Shown in pieces: positions 9,193 through 17,287 of a stretch of 64,000 nucleotides of DNA (position 1 is the first letter of the stretch; every line of letters starts with the position of its first letter). The position numbers and the translations under genes are program-made. This DNA comes from an uncultured Shewanella sp. (GTDB lineage: Bacteria; Pseudomonadota; Gammaproteobacteria; Enterobacterales; Shewanellaceae): contig CANNEE010000019.1 of NCBI GenBank assembly GCA_947503555.1, positions 1 to 64,000 on the forward strand, given 5' to 3'. The notes beneath the pieces are model-generated. The model saw only the letters and a program-made list of their open reading frames with translations. It made no database searches and was not told the DNA's origin.

Positions 9193-10605
9193 ATGAACAC
9201 CAACTCAATTCAGCAAGTAAGGCGCAGTGCCATTGCACTGGCTGTTACAGCGCTGATGTTGCCGGCTTCTGCATATAGTCAGACTCTGGAGCAGGCGGTG
9301 GCACACACATTAGATACCAACCCTGAATTAAGAATTGCCTTTAATCGTTTTAAAGCGAGAGAAGAACAAGTCAATCAAGCACAATCTGGTTATCTACCAA
9401 CTGTCGACATTACTGGTGGCTATGGTTGGGAGCAAACCGATAGTCCAAGCACTAGACGAAGAGCCAATCAAGGTGATGTGGACTCTGATGGTGTAATAGA
9501 ACTTGATCGCGGTGAGTTCGGTGTCAGTATTAGACAAATGCTCTTCGACGGCTTTTATACCAGCAGTGAAGTCGACCGCTATAGCTATGAAGCCAGTGCA
9601 GAGCAATGGGCACTCATGGCTGCGGCAGAAGATATGGCTCTCGATGCAGCCAAGGTCTACATTAACTATATACGTACTGAGCAAGTACTGACGCTAGCCG
9701 AGAAAAACCTCAATAGCCATAAAGAAATTTATGACCAAATAAAACAAAGAACTGATTCTGGTTTGGGCTCTGTGGCTGATCTGTCTCAAATCACTGGTCG
9801 CTTAGCTCGTGCCAATGCCAATGTTATCTCTGCCCGCAATAACTTTTTTGATGCTAAATCGCAATTTATACGCATTATTGAACAGCAGCCAGAAGATCTC
9901 ATAGTACCGGTTCCTGATGCCGATATGCTGCCCGCTGATATTGAAACAACCATTAATCTAGCTCAGCAAAATCACCCTGTGCTGAAATCTTCTGCTAGTG
10001 ATATTCAGGCAGCCGAAGCGGAACGCTCTTCTGCTCAATCTAACTATTACCCTAAATTCACCCTTGAAGTTGACGGTAACTGGAATAACGATGTAGACGG
10101 TGAAGATGGATTCAGCCCTATCGCAAGTCAAAATGTTAACGGTCACAGCAATGACATTGTTGCCATGGTAAGAGTTCGTTATAACCTCTATGCAGGTGGT
10201 AAAGATCTCGCTAGGGAAAAAGAGTCTGCCTACAAGCTGGGTGAAGCTAAAGAGATCCGTCAACGTGCACACAGACAAGTAGTAGAAGGCGCTAATCTTG
10301 CTTGGAATGCCTATGAACTACTTGCCCCCCAGAAACAATACATACGTGAGCATGTCATTGCCGCCAAAGATACCCAAGTAGCCTATTCACAACAGTTCAA
10401 TCTAGGTCAGCGCACCTTACTTGACTTACTCGATACTGAAAATGAGCTATTTGAAGCCAGAAAAGATTATCTTGAAGCTGAGTACGATGAAATCATTGCT
10501 AAGTACCGAGTGCTAAATGCGACGGGACAACTGCTTGATTCTCTAAGAGTGACTAGACCTGCCAGCTGGAGAGGCGAAGGCGATTACCAAGAAGGAACAG
10601 AATAA
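9193..10605 (+). CDS. aggA: TolC-family outer-membrane channel
   Basis: A 470-residue outer-membrane efflux protein with a Sec signal peptide (hydrophobic stretch ~12-27, cleavage near AYSQ) and the two repeated OEP regions typical of TolC, with helical segments rich in Ala, Glu and Gln. It completes the AggB-AggC-AggA type I secretion channel for BpfA. A strong ribosome binding site (GGAGGG, about 8 bases upstream) supports the ATG at 9193. The stop overlaps the following gene's start (TAATG). The symbol follows the Shewanella operon (LapE in Pseudomonas). Confidence 0.92.
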   Translation: MNTNSIQQVRRSAIALAVTALMLPASAYSQTLEQAVAHTLDTNPELRIAFNRFKAREEQVNQAQSGYLPTVDITGGYGWEQTDSPSTRRRANQGDVDSDGVIELDRGEFGVSIRQMLFDGFYTSSEVDRYSYEASAEQWALMAAAEDMALDAAKVYINYIRTEQVLTLAEKNLNSHKEIYDQIKQRTDSGLGSVADLSQITGRLARANANVISARNNFFDAKSQFIRIIEQQPEDLIVPVPDADMLPADIETTINLAQQNHPVLKSSASDIQAAEAERSSAQSNYYPKFTLEVDGNWNNDVDGEDGFSPIASQNVNGHSNDIVAMVRVRYNLYAGGKDLAREKESAYKLGEAKEIRQRAHRQVVEGANLAWNAYELLAPQKQYIREHVIAAKDTQVAYSQQFNLGQRTLLDLLDTENELFEARKDYLEAEYDEIIAKYRVLNATGQLLDSLRVTRPASWRGEGDYQEGTE

Positions 10606-11210
10606 TGAAAGCTTTATCAATAATACTCTGTCTAGTCATGGTATCGGCATGCTCTATGCGAGATACCGTCTCTATGGACACTCCTACTAAGCAGGTTCAT
10701 GACCTTAACGATCTTGATAGAGATGGGGTCATTGTTGCCCGCGAGCTGTGTAACGATACTGTTGAAGGTGCCACCATTGATAATTATGGCTGCGGCAAAA
10801 TCAAGCCAATCAATGAGCGAAGTGAACTTAAAATCCTGTTTGCTAATGATTCATACTACATAGATCCTATCTATTATGATCAAATCGAAACTATTGCCAC
10901 CTTTATGCGCCAATACCCAAATACCAAGGTGACGATTGAAGGACATTGTAGTAAAACAGGTAGTTATGATCACAACCTACAGCTATCGCAAAATCGAGCC
11001 AATGCGGTAACTGCAGTTTTAGCTGAAAATTTTGGTATTGCAGCAGATCGACTTAATGCTATCGGTTATAGCTATGATCGCCCCGTCGATCCCACTCATA
11101 CCCAAATGGCACATACACGCAATCGACGCGTTATTGCCGAAGTAAAAGGTGAAGACACCACTGCTGATATGAAGTGGCATATCTATACAGTGGATGAAAC
11201 CGTTAAATAG
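10605..11210 (+). CDS. OmpA-family lipoprotein of the bpfA operon
   Basis: A 201-residue envelope protein. It has a lipoprotein signal peptide with lipobox VSAC (Cys at about residue 16), a short acidic Asp-rich stretch (DLNDLDRDGV) resembling a calcium-binding or thrombospondin-type-3 motif, and a C-terminal OmpA-like peptidoglycan-binding domain (EGHCSKTGS, LSQNRANAV, NRRVIAEV). It overlaps aggA by one base and precedes bpfG, so it is co-transcribed with the adhesin machinery. The likely role is to tether or support the secretion channel at the peptidoglycan; that role is inferred from position and domain only. Confidence 0.85.
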   Translation: MKALSIILCLVMVSACSMRDTVSMDTPTKQVHDLNDLDRDGVIVARELCNDTVEGATIDNYGCGKIKPINERSELKILFANDSYYIDPIYYDQIETIATFMRQYPNTKVTIEGHCSKTGSYDHNLQLSQNRANAVTAVLAENFGIAADRLNAIGYSYDRPVDPTHTQMAHTRNRRVIAEVKGEDTTADMKWHIYTVDETVK

Positions 11211-11227
11211 GAAAACAACACTAAACT

Positions 11228-11935
11228 ATGGCAGGCAGACTATTCGACAATAAGCAGTTCAGACGAGTCTGCCTCAGCAGTATATTGACTTCCTGTATCG
11301 CAATCACAGGCATTTATGCTGCTGCGCCACAACAATTAGATAGCACGGTAATCGTAGCGAGCTTACAAGCTCACTATGGGGAAAGAGCCGGCAAGCGTGC
11401 CAATGCTTGGTTTAGAGTGCTCGATGAAGCGAGCCAACTAGAAGAAAAACAAAAGTTGTTAAAGGTAAACAACTTTTTCAATCTATTTCGCTTTGTCGAT
11501 GATATTAAGCTCTGGGGAGATAGCAATTATTGGGCAACGCCTATGGAATTCATCGGTGTTAATGGTGGTGACTGTGAAGACTTCTCTATCGCCAAGTACT
11601 TTACCTTACTGCAGTTAGGTATCCCTGAAGAGAAAATGCGCATCACTATGGTTAAGGCCACGACACTGAATCAATACCATATGGTGTTAGCCTACTATGA
11701 AACTCCTGCCTCGATTCCACTAGTGCTCGACAATATCGATAAACAAATAAAACCAGCCACCCAAAGAGGGGATCTGCTTCCTGTCTATAGCTTCAACGGT
11801 AAGCAGCTTTGGCTAAATAAAGAAAAAGGACGAGGTGTTCTCGCTGGGTCATCGGCCCGACTAGAGAAATGGAATGACCTCAGACTCAGATTGGGTGTCG
11901 ATAGACTGAAACAGCCCAAATTACGATTGGAGTAG
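11228..11935 (+). CDS. bpfG: Periplasmic transglutaminase-like cysteine protease BpfG (LapG family)
   Basis: A 235-residue bacterial transglutaminase-like cysteine protease (BTLCP, DUF920). A hydrophobic N-terminal segment (~residues 14-33) directs it to the periplasm. The expected triad is visible: Cys116 in GGDCED, His151 in YHMV and Asp168 in VLDN; the His-to-Asp spacing of 17 fits the LapG family. In characterised homologues this calcium-dependent enzyme cuts the adhesin N-terminus and frees it from the cell. It lies 17 bp after the OmpA-like gene and 8 bp before bpfD, whose product is expected to sequester it when c-di-GMP is high. Confidence 0.92.
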   Translation: MAGRLFDNKQFRRVCLSSILTSCIAITGIYAAAPQQLDSTVIVASLQAHYGERAGKRANAWFRVLDEASQLEEKQKLLKVNNFFNLFRFVDDIKLWGDSNYWATPMEFIGVNGGDCEDFSIAKYFTLLQLGIPEEKMRITMVKATTLNQYHMVLAYYETPASIPLVLDNIDKQIKPATQRGDLLPVYSFNGKQLWLNKEKGRGVLAGSSARLEKWNDLRLRLGVDRLKQPKLRLE

Positions 11936-11943
11936 CCGTAACA

Positions 11944-13869
11944 ATGACACTGTTCCGACAGATATATTCACTGCTTTTTGGCTTATTTTTGCTGGTAATA
12001 GCAACGGTTGGCTATGTGCAATTTACTGAAACACAGAGCTTTTTAACCCAGCAAATGGAATCGGATCTCAATAATACGACTCACTCATTGAGTTTAATGT
12101 TGATCCCCGATCTCGAAGCTGGCGATATCGCCGGGGCAGAAACCTTAGTCAATGTGATTTTTGAAGGTGGCTACTACCAAGAAGTTAAACTCACTTGGTT
12201 GGTCGATGGCAAACAGCAGGTTTGGACCAATCCGGTCACCATTGAAAATGTACCACAATGGTTCATTGACCTTAACTTATTCGACACCATCAAAAAGACC
12301 AATACCATCACCTCTGGTTGGTTACAATTAGCCGAGCTTGAAATCACGGCTCATCCAGGTTTTGGCTATCATGAACTCTGGCGCGTTATTAGCAACACTA
12401 TCATCGTGTTTTCTATTCTATTTTTACTGGCCATCGCCTTAGCCAGATTTGGTCTTAGCTGGATACTTGGCCCTCTTCACGAAATAGCAGATCATGCCAA
12501 AAATATCGCTAATCGTCAGTTTGGCCCAGATATGCCACTGCCCAAAACCCAGGAACTCAGTGATGTGGTCAGCGCCTTTAACAGCATGTCTGCCCAGCTA
12601 AAGAAGGTTTTCGCCTCCCTCGATGAAGAGGTTACCGCTCTGCGTAAGAAGAACCTTGTCGATCACGCATCTGGCCTACCTAATCGCCAATATATGACAA
12701 GCCGCCTTAATAGCTGGCTCAGCGAGCCAAATGGCGGTGCATTAATCATGGCCAAGTTTGACTGGTTAGAAGAAGTGCATAGCAAATATGGCTATCAGGT
12801 AAGAGATGAGACCATACGCCTACTATCAGAGCGTCTGCAAGAACAGCTCAATGAAGTCTCAAACTCGGTTATCGCCAGAATCGCTGCCTATGAATTTGCA
12901 TTTCTAATTACCGATGTCGAAAAAGAGCAGGTCAGTAAGTATCTACAAACCCTGATACGTACAGTTAATCAAGAGATGTCTAAAGCAGGTTGTAAGCCTA
13001 ACGAAAACTTTGCACTAGGTGTTGCCGAGCGTATCGGCCAGATGAGTGTATCTGATATTTTGGCTCAGGCAGATAATGCGCTGCAACATGCAGCTAATGA
13101 GGATAAGATTTTCCATTGGTTTGAAACCAATGAGCGTCAATTATTCACTCGAGAGCAGTGGCGCGACAACTTGAACAATGCCATCAATGATCAACAGTTT
13201 AAGTTCCGTTGGCAACCCGTGCTTGGCGCCGAAAACAATCAAGTACTCCATAGAGAGATATACTGCCAGTTAATGCTGGGCGATAAACTTACCCATGCAG
13301 GACAATTTATGCCCTATGTGGAGCTGCTATCTCTTGGTGCCATTTTAGATAAGCACTTAATCATGACGTTGGCAGATAAAGCCATAGTGAAGCAAGAAGC
13401 AGAGCCTATCGCTATCAACCTTACTCACCAAAGCTTGAGTGACCTTGATTTCCATACTTGGCTAAATCAGTTCTTACGCACTTTCGATTCACCTAACAAA
13501 TTGTGCTTCGATATTCCTGAATCTGCTGTATATAGCGATCCCGATGCTTGTCAGCAGCTATGCAATATCATTAGGGATAATGGTGCTAGATTTGGTATCG
13601 ATCACTTTGGTCGCCAGTTTGGCTCCATGGCATACCTACAAAACTTAAGACCTCACTATGTCAAATTAGATCAGTCCTTTGCCTACTATGATGAGAATCA
13701 GCATAACAGTGAACTGTGCCGTGCCTTAGTCAATGTAGCCGCAGGTCTTGATATAGAAGTCATAGTCACAGGTATTCAAGAAAAAGCACAACACGATAAG
13801 TTCAAACCATTAAAGACCACTGCTTATCAAGGCTTTATCTCACCACCTATCGAAGTAAAAATAGATTAG
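11944..13869 (+). CDS. bpfD: c-di-GMP receptor BpfD (LapD family; HAMP, degenerate GGDEF and EAL)
   Basis: A 641-residue inner-membrane protein. Two transmembrane segments (~5-25 and ~150-172) flank a periplasmic LapD output domain containing the GWLQ...HPGFGY sequence that includes the conserved Trp used to bind LapG. A HAMP domain, a degenerate GGDEF domain (AAYEF at residues 314-318) and a degenerate EAL domain (REIY where EALL is usual) follow. Loss of both catalytic motifs is the hallmark of a receptor rather than an enzyme. Known for LapD: c-di-GMP bound to the EAL domain makes the periplasmic domain capture LapG and spare the adhesin. It is the last gene of the operon, followed by a terminator. 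Confidence 0.93.
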   Translation: MTLFRQIYSLLFGLFLLVIATVGYVQFTETQSFLTQQMESDLNNTTHSLSLMLIPDLEAGDIAGAETLVNVIFEGGYYQEVKLTWLVDGKQQVWTNPVTIENVPQWFIDLNLFDTIKKTNTITSGWLQLAELEITAHPGFGYHELWRVISNTIIVFSILFLLAIALARFGLSWILGPLHEIADHAKNIANRQFGPDMPLPKTQELSDVVSAFNSMSAQLKKVFASLDEEVTALRKKNLVDHASGLPNRQYMTSRLNSWLSEPNGGALIMAKFDWLEEVHSKYGYQVRDETIRLLSERLQEQLNEVSNSVIARIAAYEFAFLITDVEKEQVSKYLQTLIRTVNQEMSKAGCKPNENFALGVAERIGQMSVSDILAQADNALQHAANEDKIFHWFETNERQLFTREQWRDNLNNAINDQQFKFRWQPVLGAENNQVLHREIYCQLMLGDKLTHAGQFMPYVELLSLGAILDKHLIMTLADKAIVKQEAEPIAINLTHQSLSDLDFHTWLNQFLRTFDSPNKLCFDIPESAVYSDPDACQQLCNIIRDNGARFGIDHFGRQFGSMAYLQNLRPHYVKLDQSFAYYDENQHNSELCRALVNVAAGLDIEVIVTGIQEKAQHDKFKPLKTTAYQGFISPPIEVKID

Positions 13870-13886
13870 ACAATGCATTAATGATA

Positions 13887-13910
13887 GGGCTGCCACTGGT
13901 AGCCCTTTTT
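13887..13910 (+). terminator. Rho-independent terminator of the bpf operon
   Basis: GGGCTGCC pairs with GGTAGCCC (one G-T pair) around a 3-base loop, followed directly by TTTTT. It lies 18 bp after the bpfD stop. Confidence 0.8.
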
Positions 13911-13945
13911 ATTAAAGCTAATACCAATCGCGGTTGAAACCAAAT

Positions 13946-13975
13946 ACAAAAAAGCCTCGTCTAATGACGAGGCTT
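13946..13975 (-). terminator. Terminator of the tRNA operon
   Basis: A perfect 10-bp stem (AAGCCTCGTC and its complement) with a 4-base loop is followed on the minus strand by a T-run. It lies just past the last tRNA-Pro gene and faces the bpf operon terminator. Confidence 0.85.
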
Positions 13976-13983
13976 ATAATGTT

Positions 13984-14060
13984 TGGTCGGTGATAGAGGA
14001 TTCGAACCTCTGACCCTCTGCTCCCAAAGCAGATGCGCTACCGGGCTGCGCTAATCACCG
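13984..14060 (-). tRNA. tRNA-Pro (TGG), copy 2
   Basis: A 77-nt tRNA with encoded CCA, a 7-bp acceptor stem starting CGGTGAT, T-loop GTTCGAATC and anticodon TGG in the loop TTTGGGA. It is base-for-base identical to the copy at 14124-14200 and is the last gene of the array. Confidence 0.96.
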
Positions 14061-14123
14061 AAAATCGGTAAGTGTTACTAGTTATTAGTAACTAATAATC
14101 GAACTTCATCAATTATTGGAATT

Positions 14124-14200
14124 TGGTCGGTGATAGAGGATTCGAACCTCTGACCCTCTGCTCCCAAAGCAGATGCGCTACCGGGCTGCGCTAATCACCG
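14124..14200 (-). tRNA. tRNA-Pro (TGG), copy 1
   Basis: A 77-nt tRNA with encoded CCA and anticodon TGG, identical to 13984-14060. The two are separated by a 63-bp spacer, so this looks like a local tandem duplication. Confidence 0.96.
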
Positions 14201-14215
14201 AAAAGGTGAAGAAAG

Positions 14216-14292
14216 TGGGGTGACTGATGGGACTTGAACCCACGACAACCGGAATCACAATCCGGGGCTCTACCAACTGAGCTACAATCACC
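14216..14292 (-). tRNA. tRNA-His (GTG)
   Basis: Anticodon GTG sits in the loop TTGTGAT. The acceptor stem GTGATTG pairs with CAGTCAC, the extra 5' G (position -1) characteristic of tRNA-His is encoded at 14292 opposite the discriminator C, and CCA is encoded. Confidence 0.95.
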
Positions 14293-14330
14293 ACTGATTT
14301 CTTTCTTGCTAACTCAAGCTCCCATCCAAC

Positions 14331-14407
14331 TGGTGCGCCCAGAAGGATTCGAACCCTCGGCCTCACCCTCCGGAGGGGTGCGCTCTATCCAGCTGAGCTA
14401 TGGGCGC
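14331..14407 (-). tRNA. tRNA-Arg (CCG)
   Basis: A 77-nt tRNA with encoded CCA, acceptor GCGCCCA, T-loop GTTCGAATC and anticodon CCG in the loop CTCCGGA. It is the first gene of the array, 38 bp from the tRNA-His gene. Confidence 0.96.
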
Positions 14408-14427
14408 CCGCCTTGTTAGCGCCGCAT

Positions 14428-14456
14428 ATAGTAGGGATAATTTGTCGTTGCGTCCA
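14428..14456 (-). promoter_or_regulatory. Promoter of the tRNA array
   Basis: On the minus strand a -35 TGGACG (14451-14456) and a -10 TACTAT (14428-14433) are 17 bp apart and are followed by a GC-rich discriminator (GCGGCGC), as expected for a stringently controlled stable-RNA promoter. Confidence 0.6.
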
Positions 14457-14627
14457 GTACTGTTTTACTTTTTTTTGCTTACTTGCTCAAGTTTTGTCAG
14501 ATCCAACGTTTTTTTGCACAAAAACAGCATAAAAATAGCACTTGGCCTTATAGCTAATTCGTGATATCACTAGTACCTAATACAAAGAAGCCTCAATAAC
14601 GATAAAATAATAAGATTGGCGGTTGCC

Positions 14628-17261
14628 ATGTTTAGGGATAAATCAGTATCTAAGGACGATAGTCTGCATACTAAGTATTCTGTGCGTATGCAGAAGAAAG
14701 TCGATCGCCTAAAATACCTCGCCAATAAATATAAACGCTCCGAACATATCCAAAATGCGCTACTCGGTATCTCCAATCTAGCTAATTCGGCATTAAATCT
14801 AGACAGTTTCTATCTGGGTGTCCATAACCAGTTGCAACTCCTACTGCCAGCCGATAACTTCTTCATTAGCCTAAAAAGTATTGATTCGAATAACCTAGAA
14901 GTGCCTTTCTTTCGGGATGAGAAGGATCCACATCCCAGTACTATCTACGCCAAAGACAAACTATCATCAATATTATTGAGTGGCTTAACTGGCTATGTGT
15001 ATTCCAAAGGTATTCCACTGCTTTGTGATCAACATAAGTTTGAGCAACTCATACAAGAAGGCGAAATTCAGGAGTTTGGCTCCGAGTGCCATCAATGGCT
15101 AGGAGTACCAATTCGCCATGGAGATATCATATCAGGTGTCATGGTCGTCCAAAGTTACGATCCTAAAACCAGCTATGGTGAGCTTGAGCTCGAGCTGATG
15201 ACCTTTATTAGCCAACATATTTCCGGCGTAATGGAACGATTAAGGTATAACGAGCAGATCCAACTTGCTATTGAAAAGAGTACTCAGGAACTTAGCTCTG
15301 CCTATAGGAAATTAAAACAGGAAGTCTACGAAAGACGACGTGCCGAGCGACTACAAAAGTCACTGTTTGAAATTGCTAGCCTCGCGGCCTCAAGTATTAC
15401 TAACCAAGATTTCTATGCTCAACTCCATAAAATTATTAGTCAGCTTCTGCCTGCCAATAATTGTTATATAGGGCTAACGAACGATGCCCACACCCAGCTA
15501 TCGTTTCCTTTTTACGTGTCCCAACAAAGCGATCAATACCCTAGTGTGAGACCGCTAAAAGATGGCCTCACTGAATATATTTTAAAAACTAAACAACCCA
15601 CACTGTTGACCCAGACACAAATTCAGCAACTAGTCACAGATGGGCAAATTTATCGCTTTTCGCCAGAGCTTAATCGCACTAAAAACATGCACCAGTGGAT
15701 TGGTGTTCCACTGTTTATCCATGGTCAAGTCAGAGGCGCCTTAACCATATTCAGCCTTAGCATGAGCCATGATTATCAAGAATCAGATCTCGAGCTGCTC
15801 ACCTTTGTCTCTCAACATATCGCCACTGCGATCGAACGCAAGATGACAGCGGAAAAGCTCAAACAAGGTTATGAGCTGTTGGAAGAAAAAGTATTAGAGC
15901 GAACTCAAGCACTGGCATTGCTCAATGAAGATCTGGAACGAGAAATATCCCAAAGAATTAAAATAGAACAGAAGCTAATCCACGACGCTAAACATGATGG
16001 CCTTACTGGGTTGCCTAATCGAGCCCTATTTATGGATAGACTTGGCCAAGCTATCAAGCACATCAGACGCCACGAAAAAGAAAGATTTGGCTTACTCTTT
16101 CTCGATCTTGACAGATTTAAGCTGATTAACGATACCCTTGGCCATATTGAGGGCGACAAATTCCTGATAGAAACGGCACGACGTCTAGCCTTGTGCATTC
16201 GGGAAAATGATACCCTAGCACGTATTGGTGGCGATGAATTTGTTATTTTGCTCGATAGCATTCATAAACAGAAAGACGCCGAAGAGGTAGCTGAGCGAGT
16301 CTTAAGTGAGCTTTCTCGCCCATATTTACTTAACGGCCAAGAGTTTAATTCGGGAGCCAGTATAGGCATCACTCTAAGTAATACCTCAGATACTTCCGAA
16401 TCTATGCTGCGCAATGCCGACAGTGCCATGTATCAAGCCAAAGCCAAAGGTAAAGGCTGTTTTGTGGTATTTGAACACCATAAACGCAGAAGCGACCAGA
16501 AAGGTATAGAGCTTGAAAAAGAGCTCGCCCAGGCGATAAATCATCAGTCGCTATCCCTATGCTACTTCCCAATTATGAACTTAGAGACTCAGGCTGTACG
16601 CGCCCTCGAAGTGAGACTCTATTGGCTACACCCAACCATGGGCAAGATTAAACATGCCCAGCTCTACAATATGGCGGAGCAGGCCAACCTATTAGTTGAG
16701 CTGGATAAATATAAACTCGCAGCCCTTAACAATGAGTATCACAGACTGCATGCCCTCATGGGTAAACCACCCGTGATTCATTTTTCGCTAACTAGCCAGC
16801 ACCTTAAGCATAAACATGCCCTAAGAAGCATTAAAAACGCCCTACAACAAGCCAAGCCAGCTAATCACAATCTATGGCTATTCTTCAATGAAAAAGCCGT
16901 TGCCATGGACAGTGATAGCCATATCAACGCTTTTGAACAATTTGTTAAGCAGGACTTGAATATCGGCATTTCCCACTATGGCACAGGCAACTGCGCCTTA
17001 AGCCTATTAACCTTCTCTCCAGTTAAAGCCTTAAAACTCGATGCAAGCTTAGTCAGCCAGATCTGCAACAAACGTCAGCAACAACTGCTGCAGACCTATG
17101 CTCAGGCAGGTATTAGCTTAGATTTAGAAGTTTTTGCCGACGGCATCGGCAATGAAAAAGATAAACGTTTACTACAGGAGTTTGGTTACTGCTGCGGTCA
17201 AGGTCAGGCTTTAGGTAAAATGATCACCGTCGATACTAGTCAGGCACAAATTAGCGCCTGA
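14628..17261 (+). CDS. GAF-GAF-GGDEF-degenerate EAL signalling protein
   Basis: A soluble 877-residue protein. Two GAF sensor domains (about 35-215 and 240-420, each ending in a similar FISQHI or FVSQHI stretch) are joined by a coiled coil to a GGDEF domain with an intact GGDEF motif at residues 534-538 and an upstream RxxD (REND) inhibitory site. The C-terminal EAL-like domain has lost its motif (EVRLYW for EALLRW) and the metal-binding DD pair (SHYGTG for DDFGTG). I infer an active diguanylate cyclase with an EAL domain that no longer cuts c-di-GMP. I prefer the ATG at 14628 to an in-frame TTG at 14616 because of the GGCGG six bases upstream. Confidence 0.85.
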   Translation: MFRDKSVSKDDSLHTKYSVRMQKKVDRLKYLANKYKRSEHIQNALLGISNLANSALNLDSFYLGVHNQLQLLLPADNFFISLKSIDSNNLEVPFFRDEKDPHPSTIYAKDKLSSILLSGLTGYVYSKGIPLLCDQHKFEQLIQEGEIQEFGSECHQWLGVPIRHGDIISGVMVVQSYDPKTSYGELELELMTFISQHISGVMERLRYNEQIQLAIEKSTQELSSAYRKLKQEVYERRRAERLQKSLFEIASLAASSITNQDFYAQLHKIISQLLPANNCYIGLTNDAHTQLSFPFYVSQQSDQYPSVRPLKDGLTEYILKTKQPTLLTQTQIQQLVTDGQIYRFSPELNRTKNMHQWIGVPLFIHGQVRGALTIFSLSMSHDYQESDLELLTFVSQHIATAIERKMTAEKLKQGYELLEEKVLERTQALALLNEDLEREISQRIKIEQKLIHDAKHDGLTGLPNRALFMDRLGQAIKHIRRHEKERFGLLFLDLDRFKLINDTLGHIEGDKFLIETARRLALCIRENDTLARIGGDEFVILLDSIHKQKDAEEVAERVLSELSRPYLLNGQEFNSGASIGITLSNTSDTSESMLRNADSAMYQAKAKGKGCFVVFEHHKRRSDQKGIELEKELAQAINHQSLSLCYFPIMNLETQAVRALEVRLYWLHPTMGKIKHAQLYNMAEQANLLVELDKYKLAALNNEYHRLHALMGKPPVIHFSLTSQHLKHKHALRSIKNALQQAKPANHNLWLFFNEKAVAMDSDSHINAFEQFVKQDLNIGISHYGTGNCALSLLTFSPVKALKLDASLVSQICNKRQQQLLQTYAQAGISLDLEVFADGIGNEKDKRLLQEFGYCCGQGQALGKMITVDTSQAQISA

Positions 17262-17287
17262 CTGTTTCATTAAGCAATAAAGCCCTA

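Noticed and set aside
14178-14419. ORFs over the tRNA-His and tRNA-Arg genes on both strands
   Set aside because: They overlap well-formed tRNA genes and show no ribosome site.
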